A stretch of DNA of 57,764 nt from Methylomonas methanica. GTDB lineage: Bacteria > Pseudomonadota > Gammaproteobacteria > Methylococcales > Methylomonadaceae. Below, piece by piece: positions 8,851-17,396 of the stretch. The DNA lies in the NCBI RefSeq assembly GCF_001644035.1, contig NZ_LUUG01000033.1, positions 1 through 57,764 of the forward strand, read 5' to 3'. Both the position numbers and the translations under genes were made by a program. The notes under the pieces are model-generated. The model made no database searches. It had not been told where the DNA came from and saw only the letters and a list, made by a program, of their open reading frames with translations. Position 1 is the first letter of the stretch; each line of letters starts with the position of its first letter.

Positions 8851-11439
8851 TTAAACAACGATATTCACCAGTTTTTGCGGCACGACAATCAGCTTCTTCA
8901 CCGGCTTACCTTCCAGATAACGCTGCACATTCTCGTCGGCCAAAGCCAACGCTTCGACTTGCTCTTTGGAAGCCGTCGCCGCTACCGATAATTTCCCGCG
9001 CAACTTGCCATTGACTTGCACCACCATCTCGATGGCATCCTGTTGTAACGCCGACTCGTCGATTACGGGCCAAGCCGCGACCACGATGTCATCGTTATGT
9101 CCCAACTCGCTCCACAACTCTTGCGACGCATGCGGGATAATCGGGGCCAGCATCAAGACAATAGCTTCCAACACTTCCTGACGCACGGCCCTGCCATTGC
9201 TAGTGTCGTCTTCAAATTTATTCAACGCGTTGACCAACTCCATGTTGGCGGCAATCGCGGTGTTAAAGGTGTGGCGACGCGCCATGTCGTCGGTGACTTT
9301 TTGCAAAGCCTGATGCAACTGCCGACGCAACACTTTCTGTTCGTCGCTCAGCATGGCCTTGTCAAGAGTCTGACTGGGCAAACCGGCTTCAACGTGCAGA
9401 TAGACTTGCCGCCACAAGCGCTTCAGGAAGCGGAAGGCGCCTTCCACACCCGCATCATTCCATTCCAGCGATTGGTCCGGCGGCGAAGTAAACATCGTGT
9501 ACAAGCGCACTGTATCGGCGCCGTACTTATCGATCAACACTTGCGGATCAACGCCGTTGTTTTTCGACTTCGACATTTTTTCGACCGCGCCGACGGAGAC
9601 CGGCGAACCATCTTCCAGCAATTTGGCACCGATGATCTTGCCCTTCGCGTCGCGCTCAACATCGATTTGGGTCAGATTGAAATAGCGCTTGTGGCCGTGA
9701 TCGTCAATTTGATAGAAGGTTTCGGCGATCACCATGCCTTGCGTCAGCAAGTTCTTGAAGGGCTCGTCGCAAACCACCAAGCCTTCGTCGCGCAACAACT
9801 TGGTAAAAAACCGAGCATACAATAAATGCAAAATCGCATGTTCGATTCCGCCTATGTAATGATCGACCGGCAACCAGTAATTGGCGCGTTGGTCCAGCAT
9901 CGCGGTGTCGCAATCTTGGCTGGAGTAACGGGCGAAATACCAGGATGACTCCATGAAGGTGTCGAAGGTGTCGGTCTCGCGCCGAGCGGGTTTACCGCAC
10001 TTCGGGCAAGTGGTATGCGGGAAAGTCGGATGCGCGGCCAGCGGCGATTGCGAGCCATCCAGCACGACATCGCGCGGCAAGGTCACCGGCAACTGATCAT
10101 CCTGCACCGGCACGGTACCGCAGTCGTCGCAGTAAATCACCGGAATCGGCGCGCCCCAATAACGTTGCCGAGACACGCCCCAGTCGCGAAGCCTAAAGTT
10201 GGTTTTACGCTCGCCTTTGCCGAGACCGGCCAGTTTGGCGGCGATGGCGTCGAAGGCTTGTTTGAAAGTCAAACCGTCAAATTCACCGGAATTTTTAAGC
10301 ACGCCTTTATCGGTAAAGGCCTTTTCCGCAACGCTATCGTCGGCGCCATCAGCGGAAGCAATCACTTCTTTGATGGCAATGCCATATCTCTTCGCAAACT
10401 CGTAATCGCGCTGGTCGTGTGCAGGCACCGACATCACCGCGCCTGTACCGTAACTCATCAACACGAAGTTGGCGATCCATACCGGCACGGATTCGCCGGT
10501 CAAGGGATGGATGGCGTTGTAACCGGAAGCGATACCCCGTTTTTCCATGGTTTCCATCGCCGCTTCCGAGGTTTCCATCAGCTTGCAGGATTCGATGAAG
10601 GTTGCGATGTCGGCATTACTTTCCGCCGCTTTCAAGGCCAACGGGTGTTCGGCGGCGACGGCGACGTAAGTCACGCCCATCACCGTGTCGGGACGGGTGG
10701 TATAGATGCGAATCGGCGCGTCGAAATTTTCGACCGCAAAATCCATCTCGACGCCTTCGGAACGACCGATCCAATTGGCTTGCATGGTACGCACTTGTTC
10801 CGGCCAGCCGGGCAATTTATCCAGCGAGGTCAGCAGCTCGTCTGCGTATGCAGTGATTTTTAAAAACCACTGCGAGATTTCCTTTTTCTCGACCTGAGTA
10901 TCGCAGCGCCAGCAACAGCCGTCGATCACCTGTTCGTTAGCCAATACGGTTTGGTCGTGCGGACACCAGTTGACCGGCGCGGTCTTTTTATAGACTAGGC
11001 CTTTTTCCAGCAGGCGCAGGAAGAACCATTGCTCCCAACGGTAATAGCTCGGATCGCAGGTCGCCAATTCGCGGCTCCAGTCGTAACCAAAGCCCAGCCG
11101 TTTCAGCTGGTCGCGCATGTAATCGATATTCGAATAGGTCCAGTCGGCCGGATGCACCTTGTTTTGCATCGCCGCGTTTTCCGCCGGCAAACCGAAGGCA
11201 TCCCAACCCATCGGTTGCAGCACATGTTTGCCCTGCATTCTTTGGAAGCGGCTGATTACGTCGCCTATGGTGTAATTGCGGACGTGGCCCATATGCAGCT
11301 TGCCGCTGGGATAAGGAAACATCGATAGGCAATAGTATTTTTCCTTGCCGGTATCTTCAGAGGCAGTAAACACCCCGGATTTTTCCCAGTCGGCCTGTAC
11401 TTTTTGCTCTATTGCCGACGGCTTGTAATGCTCTTCCAT
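8851..11439 (-). CDS. leuS: Leucyl-tRNA synthetase
   Basis: Class Ia synthetase that charges tRNA-Leu. The 862-residue protein has the HIGH-type motif in [15 protein letters not shown], a zinc-type insert (CPHDQT, CCWRC), the editing domain with TTRPDT and [15 protein letters not shown], and [12 protein letters not shown]. Length and motif order are normal. It is the first gene of leuS-lptE-holA and is divergent from the ybeL-like gene, the same arrangement as in E. coli. Confidence 0.97.
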   Translation of the reverse strand: MEEHYKPSAIEQKVQADWEKSGVFTASEDTGKEKYYCLSMFPYPSGKLHMGHVRNYTIGDVISRFQRMQGKHVLQPMGWDAFGLPAENAAMQNKVHPADWTYSNIDYMRDQLKRLGFGYDWSRELATCDPSYYRWEQWFFLRLLEKGLVYKKTAPVNWCPHDQTVLANEQVIDGCCWRCDTQVEKKEISQWFLKITAYADELLTSLDKLPGWPEQVRTMQANWIGRSEGVEMDFAVENFDAPIRIYTTRPDTVMGVTYVAVAAEHPLALKAAESNADIATFIESCKLMETSEAAMETMEKRGIASGYNAIHPLTGESVPVWIANFVLMSYGTGAVMSVPAHDQRDYEFAKRYGIAIKEVIASADGADDSVAEKAFTDKGVLKNSGEFDGLTFKQAFDAIAAKLAGLGKGERKTNFRLRDWGVSRQRYWGAPIPVIYCDDCGTVPVQDDQLPVTLPRDVVLDGSQSPLAAHPTFPHTTCPKCGKPARRETDTFDTFMESSWYFARYSSQDCDTAMLDQRANYWLPVDHYIGGIEHAILHLLYARFFTKLLRDEGLVVCDEPFKNLLTQGMVIAETFYQIDDHGHKRYFNLTQIDVERDAKGKIIGAKLLEDGSPVSVGAVEKMSKSKNNGVDPQVLIDKYGADTVRLYTMFTSPPDQSLEWNDAGVEGAFRFLKRLWRQVYLHVEAGLPSQTLDKAMLSDEQKVLRRQLHQALQKVTDDMARRHTFNTAIAANMELVNALNKFEDDTSNGRAVRQEVLEAIVLMLAPIIPHASQELWSELGHNDDIVVAAWPVIDESALQQDAIEMVVQVNGKLRGKLSVAATASKEQVEALALADENVQRYLEGKPVKKLIVVPQKLVNIVV

Positions 11440-11530
11440 CCTATTCGTCTTTTGCTGTAAAAAGGCGCTAGAATACCTTAGAGACGCTTAAAGCTAAAGC
11501 GTGAAAATTAAAACAACACCGGGAGCAGCC

Positions 11531-12028
11531 ATGGGCGAAAACAAACTGATCAAAGCATACGACGATCTGATGGGCCATCTTTACGAGGCGTTGGACGACA
11601 CGCTGCACACCGTCGCCGACGCGCTGGAAATTGCCAAGGAAAAAACCAGCGCGCTGGGCGGCCACACTCAAGAAGAAATCAATAAAATCGCCGACTACGT
11701 GATGCGCGACGTCGAACATGTCGCCACCGCACCCGCCGCGCCCGCACACCAGCACAAAAACGACTCCTGGTCGGAATGGCTGAAGTTTGACATCGATTTG
11801 ATCGAAAACTTTGCCTTGGACGCCTTCATGGACATCGCCGACAAAACCAAGGTCAAGCTGGCCGCGCTGGAGATGGAAGCCAAGCTCTATCATCCTTATA
11901 AAAGCGGTGAAGTGGCCGGTCCCGGCACCTTCGTCTGCGATGCCTGCGGCAAGCAAATCGCCTTCAAATCCACCAGCATCATACCGGCCTGCCCGGAATG
12001 CAAAGGCGACAGCTTCTCACGCGTTTGA
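11531..12028 (+). CDS. YbeL-like zinc-ribbon protein (DUF1451)
   Basis: The 165-residue protein has a helical N-terminal part (about 1-120), then KSGEVAGPGTFVCDACGK and a second CPEC pair, making a four-Cys zinc ribbon. This matches the DUF1451/YbeL family, which in E. coli also lies next to leuS. The function is unknown. I prefer ATG 11531, after GGGAGC, over an in-frame GTG at 11501. It is divergent from leuS, and the two share a control region of about 90 bp. Confidence 0.85.
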   Translation: MGENKLIKAYDDLMGHLYEALDDTLHTVADALEIAKEKTSALGGHTQEEINKIADYVMRDVEHVATAPAAPAHQHKNDSWSEWLKFDIDLIENFALDAFMDIADKTKVKLAALEMEAKLYHPYKSGEVAGPGTFVCDACGKQIAFKSTSIIPACPECKGDSFSRV

Positions 12029-12086
12029 TATTGCAGGCTTTAACCTTATAATGCGGGCTTTTATCTTCTAGCAATCGAGGGCGATT

Positions 12087-12860
12087 ATGCGCAGGGTGAT
12101 TTTCAATCAGAAAGGCGGCGTGGGTAAATCTACCATAACCTGCAATCTAGCAGCCATCAGCGCCGTCGAGGGTAAAAAGACCCTGGTGATCGATCTCGAT
12201 GTGCAAGGCAACTCCACCCAATATTTACTGGGAAACAAGGTCGCCGATTCCGACAAGACCATCGCCCACTTTTTTAAGGACAGTCTAGGCCTCGGTCTGT
12301 TCGGCGGCGGAAAGGAAGGCTTGGACGGCTTGATTCATGAAACGCCTTTCCCCAATCTTTACGTACTGCCTTCCCATTCAGACTTGGAGGGTCTGCAAAG
12401 CAGATTGGAATCCCGGCATAAAATCTACAAATTAAAAGAGGCGCTGGAAAAGCTGGAAGGCTTCGATCAAATCTATATCGACACCCCGCCCATCCTGAAT
12501 TTTTACAGCCTGTCGGCGCTGATCGCCGCCGAAAAATGCCTGATTCCTTTCGACTGCGACACTTTCGCCCGCGAAGCGCTATACACGCTGATGCGCGCCA
12601 TCGCCGAAGTCAAAGCCGATCATAACGACAGACTGGAAGTAGAAGGCGTCATCGTCAACCAATATCAAAAACAAGCCAATCTGCCCAGACAACTGGTCGA
12701 TGAGTTGATTGCCGAAGGTTTGCCGGTACTTGAAACCAAAATCTCCACCTCGGTGAAAGTGCGTGAATCGCATAGCGATGCCCAGCCTTTGATTCACTAT
12801 GCGCCGACCCACAAGTTGACCGAAGAATACCGGGCATTGCATTTGGAAATTCACAAATAG
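12087..12860 (+). CDS. ParA/Soj-family ATPase
   Basis: The 257-residue protein has the deviant Walker A KGGVGKST near 9-16, Walker A' VIDLDVQGNST and IYIDTPP. ParA ATPases position DNA or protein cargo by dimerising on the nucleoid. No parB or parS is next to it and it is not a plasmid context, so it is more likely an orphan ParA of unknown cargo. The start follows GAGG. A strong terminator follows. Confidence 0.85.
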   Translation: MRRVIFNQKGGVGKSTITCNLAAISAVEGKKTLVIDLDVQGNSTQYLLGNKVADSDKTIAHFFKDSLGLGLFGGGKEGLDGLIHETPFPNLYVLPSHSDLEGLQSRLESRHKIYKLKEALEKLEGFDQIYIDTPPILNFYSLSALIAAEKCLIPFDCDTFAREALYTLMRAIAEVKADHNDRLEVEGVIVNQYQKQANLPRQLVDELIAEGLPVLETKISTSVKVRESHSDAQPLIHYAPTHKLTEEYRALHLEIHK

Positions 12861-12882
12861 CGGTTTTGCAAGCGCCAACATT

Positions 12883-12914
12883 AAAAAAGCCAGCAATGCT
12901 GGCTTTTTTGTTTT
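12883..12914 (+). terminator. Rho-independent terminator after parA-like gene
   Basis: AAAAAAGCCAGC, loop AAT, GCTGGCTTTTTT. It is symmetrical, so it can also serve the convergent minus-strand gene at 12951. Confidence 0.9.
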
Positions 12915-12950
12915 AAAGGACACTACAAACCTGAGCATGAACGTCAGCGT

Positions 12951-13307
12951 TTACCCAATTAATTCCATCATCGATTTTTCAACTCTCTGGTTCAATCGAC
13001 TAAAGGCCTTGTGCAGCACTTCCCAGCCCTCGAAAGAAACGATCACCCAATTCTCGGTTTTACGATCCCACTCGGTATCCAATAAGGCGCCCACTCGCAC
13101 TAGCTGTTTAAATGTTTCATCGGAAGGCGCATCGATATGAGCTAAGGCAACCTCGAGTTGATCCGGCGGTATCAATCTGGCTACAGGCTGATCGTTGCCG
13201 GCGTGCCGATTGGTATACAGCAGATAACCAGGGTTAAGGTTCAGTTTATGCAAATCGTTACAGTAAGCATCAAAATTTTGCAGCGGGAACTGTAAAACAT
13301 GGCTCAT
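12951..13307 (-). CDS. Hypothetical protein, third gene of the phoU operon
   Basis: Soluble protein of 118 residues with no signal peptide, transmembrane segment or motif I recognise. The start ATG at 13305-13307 follows AGGGAGGA, a very good ribosome site. It begins 20 bp after the stop of the pyruvate-kinase-like gene, so phoU, the kinase-like gene and this one look like a single transcript. Confidence 0.75.
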   Translation of the reverse strand: MSHVLQFPLQNFDAYCNDLHKLNLNPGYLLYTNRHAGNDQPVARLIPPDQLEVALAHIDAPSDETFKQLVRVGALLDTEWDRKTENWVIVSFEGWEVLHKAFSRLNQRVEKSMMELIG

Positions 13308-13327
13308 TTGCGTCCTCCCTTATGGAG

Positions 13328-15262
13328 CTAAATAATTATTTCGGTCAAGCTACACTCGTTGATAGACGCTTGTTGGGGCTTCAAAGTATGCGCCAGCCTT
13401 AGTTCGCGAAGCATGGCACGCTTCTTGGCTTGATGCTGCTGCATACGCCTGAGAATATCGTCCAAGACGCGCACGGCGCTTAGGACATGCGGCCCCTTGT
13501 TGATCATCACACACTCCGCCCTATCACCCATCGCGGCATCGGTAATTTCCGCCCGTGAGGGCATCCCTTCCTTGGCGAGAGTTTCCAGAACCTGCGTCGC
13601 CCAGATCACCGGCACATGGGCAGCTTCGCAGATCCATAATATTTCTTCCTGCACTTCGGCCAGACGTTCAAAACCGCACTCCACAGCCAAATCGCCACGG
13701 GCAATCATCACCCCGCAACAAGGCGCTCGCATAGCTGCCAGCAACATGGCCGGCAAGTTTTCGAACGCCCGTCTGGTTTCAATTTTTAGCACAATAGCCG
13801 GCCTTCTATCCCCCAGACGCGCCATATGTTCATGCAGCAGTTCGACATCGTGAGCGCTATTGGCGAAAGACAATTCCACAACGTCGGCATTTTCGACCAC
13901 AAAAGCCAGATCCACGATATCCTTGGGCGTCAACGCACCGATCCTGAGCCTACTCTCGGGCAGATTAATCCCCTTATCGCCTCTTAGCTTTTCGCCGCGC
14001 GGACGCACATGGGTGATTCTGACCAGCACTTGGGCAAACTCAACTCTATCGATCACACCGCCGATCTTGCCGTCGTCGAACCAGATTGGCTCTCCCGCTC
14101 TAACATCGTCAAAAATCTCCGGAATGGAGCAACCGATCATGGCCGGGGTCAACACTTGGCCACTACTGTCGTAAGTTGCCGGCCGACCGGGCGCCAGATC
14201 GCGCGTCAAGATCAATAAATCGTCCTGCTTAAGCAAAATGGCATTTTCAGCTTGCGGCAACAGATTGATCGTCACTTGCCGATCTTCGGTATGAGCCACC
14301 TTACGCTCGTGATTCAAAACCGTGCCAGGCACGATATAAGCGCTTTGCGTCGCCTCCGCCCAATAACCCTGCTCGGTAACATCAACCACGGTCAGATTTC
14401 GTTTCGCGCCGCGGGCATCGGTGAATTTCAGTTGTTCGCCCAAAAACAACCGATGCAGCCATTCGGCTGGCAATAGCAAGGAGGCGTTAGCTGATGAAGG
14501 CGGAGAAGTCGGCTGGGAAACTTCTGTTAACCAGACTCGCGCCGGCGCGATGAGTCGGCCGTGGTCGTCGTGCGTCGGACGAATTCGCAGCACTGCCAAA
14601 CGCGGATCGAGCGGACCGGTCCGCAACTTGGGACCCGCCAGATCCATCACGACACGGCAAGTTTTGCCCAGCGCACGCTCGGCTTGCCGCAGATGAGCTA
14701 TCATTTGCATCCATGCCACCGTGTCATCATGGGCGCAATTAATCCGCATACAATCCATGCCTTGCTCAAGCAGATTATGAATTAGTGAATAGTCCTCCGC
14801 CGCTTCGCTGGGCATCGTCACCATGATCCGCACACCACGGCCATTTGCGGCCTCCCCCAACAAGCAAAGAGTATGGTCGACAAGCAATCGCTCACCGGCA
14901 GCAAAATCCACCACTACCGACTCTTGGGTAGGCGGCGTCCACTCCTGTCCGGTTAAGCGATGTAAAACCTCCAAAACCGCATCAATGGTTGCCAGCACAT
15001 GCGACTCTGCCCGCCCCAACGACGATAGCCCGAGGGCAGCCAGCTTTAGTTGCAAGGGCCTAAGATCGCGGCGGCGCAAGGCTAGATAATGCAGCATATT
15101 ACGCGCGCTATCCCGGTTATTGCCCTCCACTTGATCGATGCGCGGTTGACACCCTGCGGTTTCGGCAATCATTTCCGCGCGAATGTCCATCAACTCTCTG
15201 AGGACGTCGTCGACAACGGCGTCTTGTAAATAAGTGTTTTTGTTGACGGGATTCGTTGTCAA
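13328..15262 (-). CDS. Divergent pyruvate-kinase-like protein
   Basis: A 644-residue protein built on the pyruvate kinase fold with an extra N-terminal part of about 140 residues. PK-type motifs are CMRINCAHDD (compare MRxNFSHG), MDLAGPKLRTG, IVLKIETRRAFENLP with the catalytic-type Lys, ARGDLAVECG, and TQVLETLAKEGMPSRAEITDAA. The C-terminal allosteric domain of ordinary PK is absent, and the segment before the Lys motif carries a long insertion. The start appears to be TTG 15262 after GAGG; the next in-frame ATG is 15190. It lies 40 bp after phoU. Activity on PEP is inference. Confidence 0.8.
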   Translation of the reverse strand: MTTNPVNKNTYLQDAVVDDVLRELMDIRAEMIAETAGCQPRIDQVEGNNRDSARNMLHYLALRRRDLRPLQLKLAALGLSSLGRAESHVLATIDAVLEVLHRLTGQEWTPPTQESVVVDFAAGERLLVDHTLCLLGEAANGRGVRIMVTMPSEAAEDYSLIHNLLEQGMDCMRINCAHDDTVAWMQMIAHLRQAERALGKTCRVVMDLAGPKLRTGPLDPRLAVLRIRPTHDDHGRLIAPARVWLTEVSQPTSPPSSANASLLLPAEWLHRLFLGEQLKFTDARGAKRNLTVVDVTEQGYWAEATQSAYIVPGTVLNHERKVAHTEDRQVTINLLPQAENAILLKQDDLLILTRDLAPGRPATYDSSGQVLTPAMIGCSIPEIFDDVRAGEPIWFDDGKIGGVIDRVEFAQVLVRITHVRPRGEKLRGDKGINLPESRLRIGALTPKDIVDLAFVVENADVVELSFANSAHDVELLHEHMARLGDRRPAIVLKIETRRAFENLPAMLLAAMRAPCCGVMIARGDLAVECGFERLAEVQEEILWICEAAHVPVIWATQVLETLAKEGMPSRAEITDAAMGDRAECVMINKGPHVLSAVRVLDDILRRMQQHQAKKRAMLRELRLAHTLKPQQASINECSLTEIII

Positions 15263-15302
15263 AGATCGCCTCGAAAGCCAAGCAGTTCGCTTGTCCGGTT
15301 AA

Positions 15303-16040
15303 TCAGCTGGGATTGTTAATGCAACTTGCCTTAATCGCCAGACCGCCATGCCTTACATCGATACCGTCCAACATAAAAATCGCGTGCTCGGCGATGTTCC
15401 GGCAATGCTCGCCGCAACGCTCCATGGCTTTCATCATCTGCATCACATCTAGGGCTCTGCGGATCATCCTGGCGTCGTGCAATACCAAGGTCAATTGATG
15501 CTTGATACCTTCTTGCAGTTCCGACTCGCAATCCCTGTCGCACTGCAACAAGGCGTATGCCTGCTTGGAATCCCGGCTTTCGAAAACCACCATCAGTTTG
15601 TCCAAAATCAGCTTGATTAAGCCGCCGATTTTAACGATGTCCGTCAGCAGCTTTTGATTGGGGTCGCTGGTATTCGGGTCGAACAACACCGTAATCAGCT
15701 TGGCGAACTCGACAATCTCGACACCGATTTTCTCCAGCTCCACCGCGATTTTCGACGTCGATAGCACATAGCGCAGATCATTTGCCACCGGACAATGCCG
15801 GGCAATGATGTTCAATACCTCGCCGTCAATCTTGCTTTCGAAGTGTTTGACCTTTTTATGCCGCGATACGACTTTTTGCGCCAGTTCGGCATCACCGTAG
15901 TCCAGCGCCTGCATCGCCTGCTCCAACTGGTAAACCAAAAGGTCCGTCATATCCAGCATCAAACTGTGCATATGCCCCAAATCGGTATCATACGCATGCA
16001 AGGTATGCACATTATTTGGCGTGTCTGTTTGCTTCGTCAT
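15303..16040 (-). CDS. phoU: Phosphate signalling protein PhoU
   Basis: PhoU restrains the PhoR-PhoB response when phosphate is plentiful and is tied to the Pst transporter. The 245-residue protein is two three-helix PhoU bundles, with motifs ESKIDGEVLNIIARHCPVANDLR and AMERCGEHCRNIAEHAIF (compare ERIGDHAxNIAE). I start at ATG 16040; the frame is open to a TTG at 16085. pstSCAB and phoBR are not in the window. A Pho-box-like pair lies upstream (16102-16119), and the pyruvate-kinase-like gene follows. Confidence 0.93.
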   Translation of the reverse strand: MTKQTDTPNNVHTLHAYDTDLGHMHSLMLDMTDLLVYQLEQAMQALDYGDAELAQKVVSRHKKVKHFESKIDGEVLNIIARHCPVANDLRYVLSTSKIAVELEKIGVEIVEFAKLITVLFDPNTSDPNQKLLTDIVKIGGLIKLILDKLMVVFESRDSKQAYALLQCDRDCESELQEGIKHQLTLVLHDARMIRRALDVMQMMKAMERCGEHCRNIAEHAIFMLDGIDVRHGGLAIKASCINNPS

Positions 16041-16101
16041 CGGCAGTTCTCTTGCTTGTTTAGCCAGGGTTTCGGTAATAAGCAAACCTTAGAGTAAGTA
16101 G

Positions 16102-16119
16102 ATTACAGGAATGTGACAT
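16102..16119 (-). promoter_or_regulatory. Pho-box-like site for phoU
   Basis: On the minus strand ATGTCAC ATTC CTGTAAT: two 7-mers spaced 11 bp start to start, close to the PhoB consensus CTGTCAT-N4-CTGTCAT. It lies 62 bp upstream of the phoU start. Confidence 0.6.
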
Positions 16120-16261
16120 GCTCGCGCAGACACGCGAAACTTGGCTCGTTAGCCATTGTTTTTAAAAAACATATTTCTTAGAGCCACAGTCTACAGCCTA
16201 TAAAAAACTCCCAAAAAACTCCGTCGCCCACATTCGCCGGCAAAAAAGCGACAAGCCGACT

Positions 16262-16279
16262 CTGTCATGCTGCTGTCAT
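16262..16279 (+). promoter_or_regulatory. Perfect Pho box before the PlcP-like gene
   Basis: CTGTCAT GCTG CTGTCAT, two exact consensus half-sites with the exact 4-bp spacer, 52 bp before ATG 16331. A weak -10-like TAGCCT follows at 16295-16300. Confidence 0.85.
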
Positions 16280-16330
16280 AAACGCAGACAAGAATAGCCT
16301 ACGTCCGATACCAATATTTGGCGTTTGCTT

Positions 16331-17125
16331 ATGAATACCTCTTTCTATCGCACCATCTGGATCTCCGACCTGCACATTGGCTCCACCCAATGTCAGGCCG
16401 ATGCCCTGCTGGATTTTTTAAAACATAACGACAGCGAAAAACTGTACCTGGTCGGCGACATCATCGACTTTTGGGCCTTGTCCAAAAAAATGTACTGGCC
16501 GCGCGATCACAACACCATCATTCAAAAAATCCTGCGTAAAGCCAGACACGGCACGCAAATTATCTACGTACCCGGCAACCACGATGAAAACGTTCGGGAT
16601 TACGATGATTATGTATTCGGCGACATCGTCGTGAAAAACTCGGATATTCACACCACGGCAAAGGGCAAACGCTTCCTGATCGTGCATGGCGACGAATACG
16701 ACACCATCGCCAAGCATCACCAGTGGCTGGCAAAGATCGGCAGCCTGGGTTACGACTGGCTGATCGAAATCAACCGCTTCCTGCGGCTGTTTAGGCGGCT
16801 ATTCGGCAGGCAATCGCACTTTTCATTGGCGGCGTTTGTGAAGTTCAAAGTCAAGAATGTGGTGCAATTTATATCCGATTACGAAGAAAGCATTGTCCGC
16901 ACCCTCAAGAACGAAGGCCTGGACGGCGTGATTTGCGGGCATATTCATCATGCCGAAATCAAGGAAATAGAAGGCTTCTTGTACGTCAATACCGGCGACT
17001 TCGTGGAAAGCTGCACAGCGATTGTCGAACATCAGGACGGTAGCCTGGAATTGATCCGCTGGCTGGCGCAAGAAGCGCCGCAGTTAACGCAGCAGCAAGA
17101 CGGAGAATTGCCGCACCTTGGCTAA
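16331..17125 (+). CDS. LpxH-family metallophosphoesterase, probable PlcP-type phospholipase C
   Basis: Calcineurin-like phosphoesterase of 264 residues with the full metal-site set: SDLHIGS, GDIIDFW, PGNHDE, HGDEYD and GHIHHA. It belongs to the COG2908 group. This includes LpxH (lipid A) and the PhoB-controlled PlcP enzymes that cut membrane phospholipids so phosphate can be reused (known in Sinorhizobium). The perfect Pho box, neighbouring phoU and the longer form favour PlcP; LpxH remains possible. The start is ATG 16331; the frame is open to a TTG six bases earlier. No lipid glycosyltransferase partner is in the window. Confidence 0.75.
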   Translation: MNTSFYRTIWISDLHIGSTQCQADALLDFLKHNDSEKLYLVGDIIDFWALSKKMYWPRDHNTIIQKILRKARHGTQIIYVPGNHDENVRDYDDYVFGDIVVKNSDIHTTAKGKRFLIVHGDEYDTIAKHHQWLAKIGSLGYDWLIEINRFLRLFRRLFGRQSHFSLAAFVKFKVKNVVQFISDYEESIVRTLKNEGLDGVICGHIHHAEIKEIEGFLYVNTGDFVESCTAIVEHQDGSLELIRWLAQEAPQLTQQQDGELPHLG

Positions 17126-17186
17126 ACTGTCATCCGGCTAATTACTCAACCCTTGTCACGACTGAGCTGATTGTCAGTTGTATTAC

Positions 17187-17219
17187 ATGTCACCAAAACT
17201 TCGCTAAACCGTCACGGTA
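17187..17219 (+). promoter_or_regulatory. Pho-box-like array before the nuclease-cohesin genes
   Basis: Half-sites at 11-bp steps: ATGTCAC, ACTTCGC, CCGTCAC. The 11 bp before it (AGTTGTATTAC) closely resembles the same position in the array at 23361 (ATTTGTATTAC), so the two promoters share a common design. Confidence 0.6.
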
Positions 17220-17292
17220 TCTTAACCCTCCTGCAAGCGTAATCCCGGAAAATGTGACCGGGCTTGCAGAATTTTGGGAAGTTACCCAATGA

Positions 17293-17329
17293 CGCGCTCG
17301 TCGCCTTCCCCCTTAGGCCGATGAGCGCG
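17293..17329 (+). promoter_or_regulatory. Leader hairpin upstream of the nuclease gene
   Basis: CGCGCTCGTCG (17293-17303) pairs with CGATGAGCGCG (17319-17329) with one mismatch, followed by TTTCTCTG. It lies between the Pho array and ATG 17397. It could be the plcP terminator or an attenuator in the nuclease leader. Confidence 0.5.
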
Positions 17330-17396
17330 TTTCTCTGCGAGTCAGCTCAGGCCCAAGGCCTGTTTTCTGATTTTTAAGCACAGAGACCATCCAACC

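Noticed and set aside
12087..12860. Plasmid or phage partition locus
   Set aside because: No parB, parS repeats or replication genes nearby; the surroundings are chromosomal housekeeping genes.
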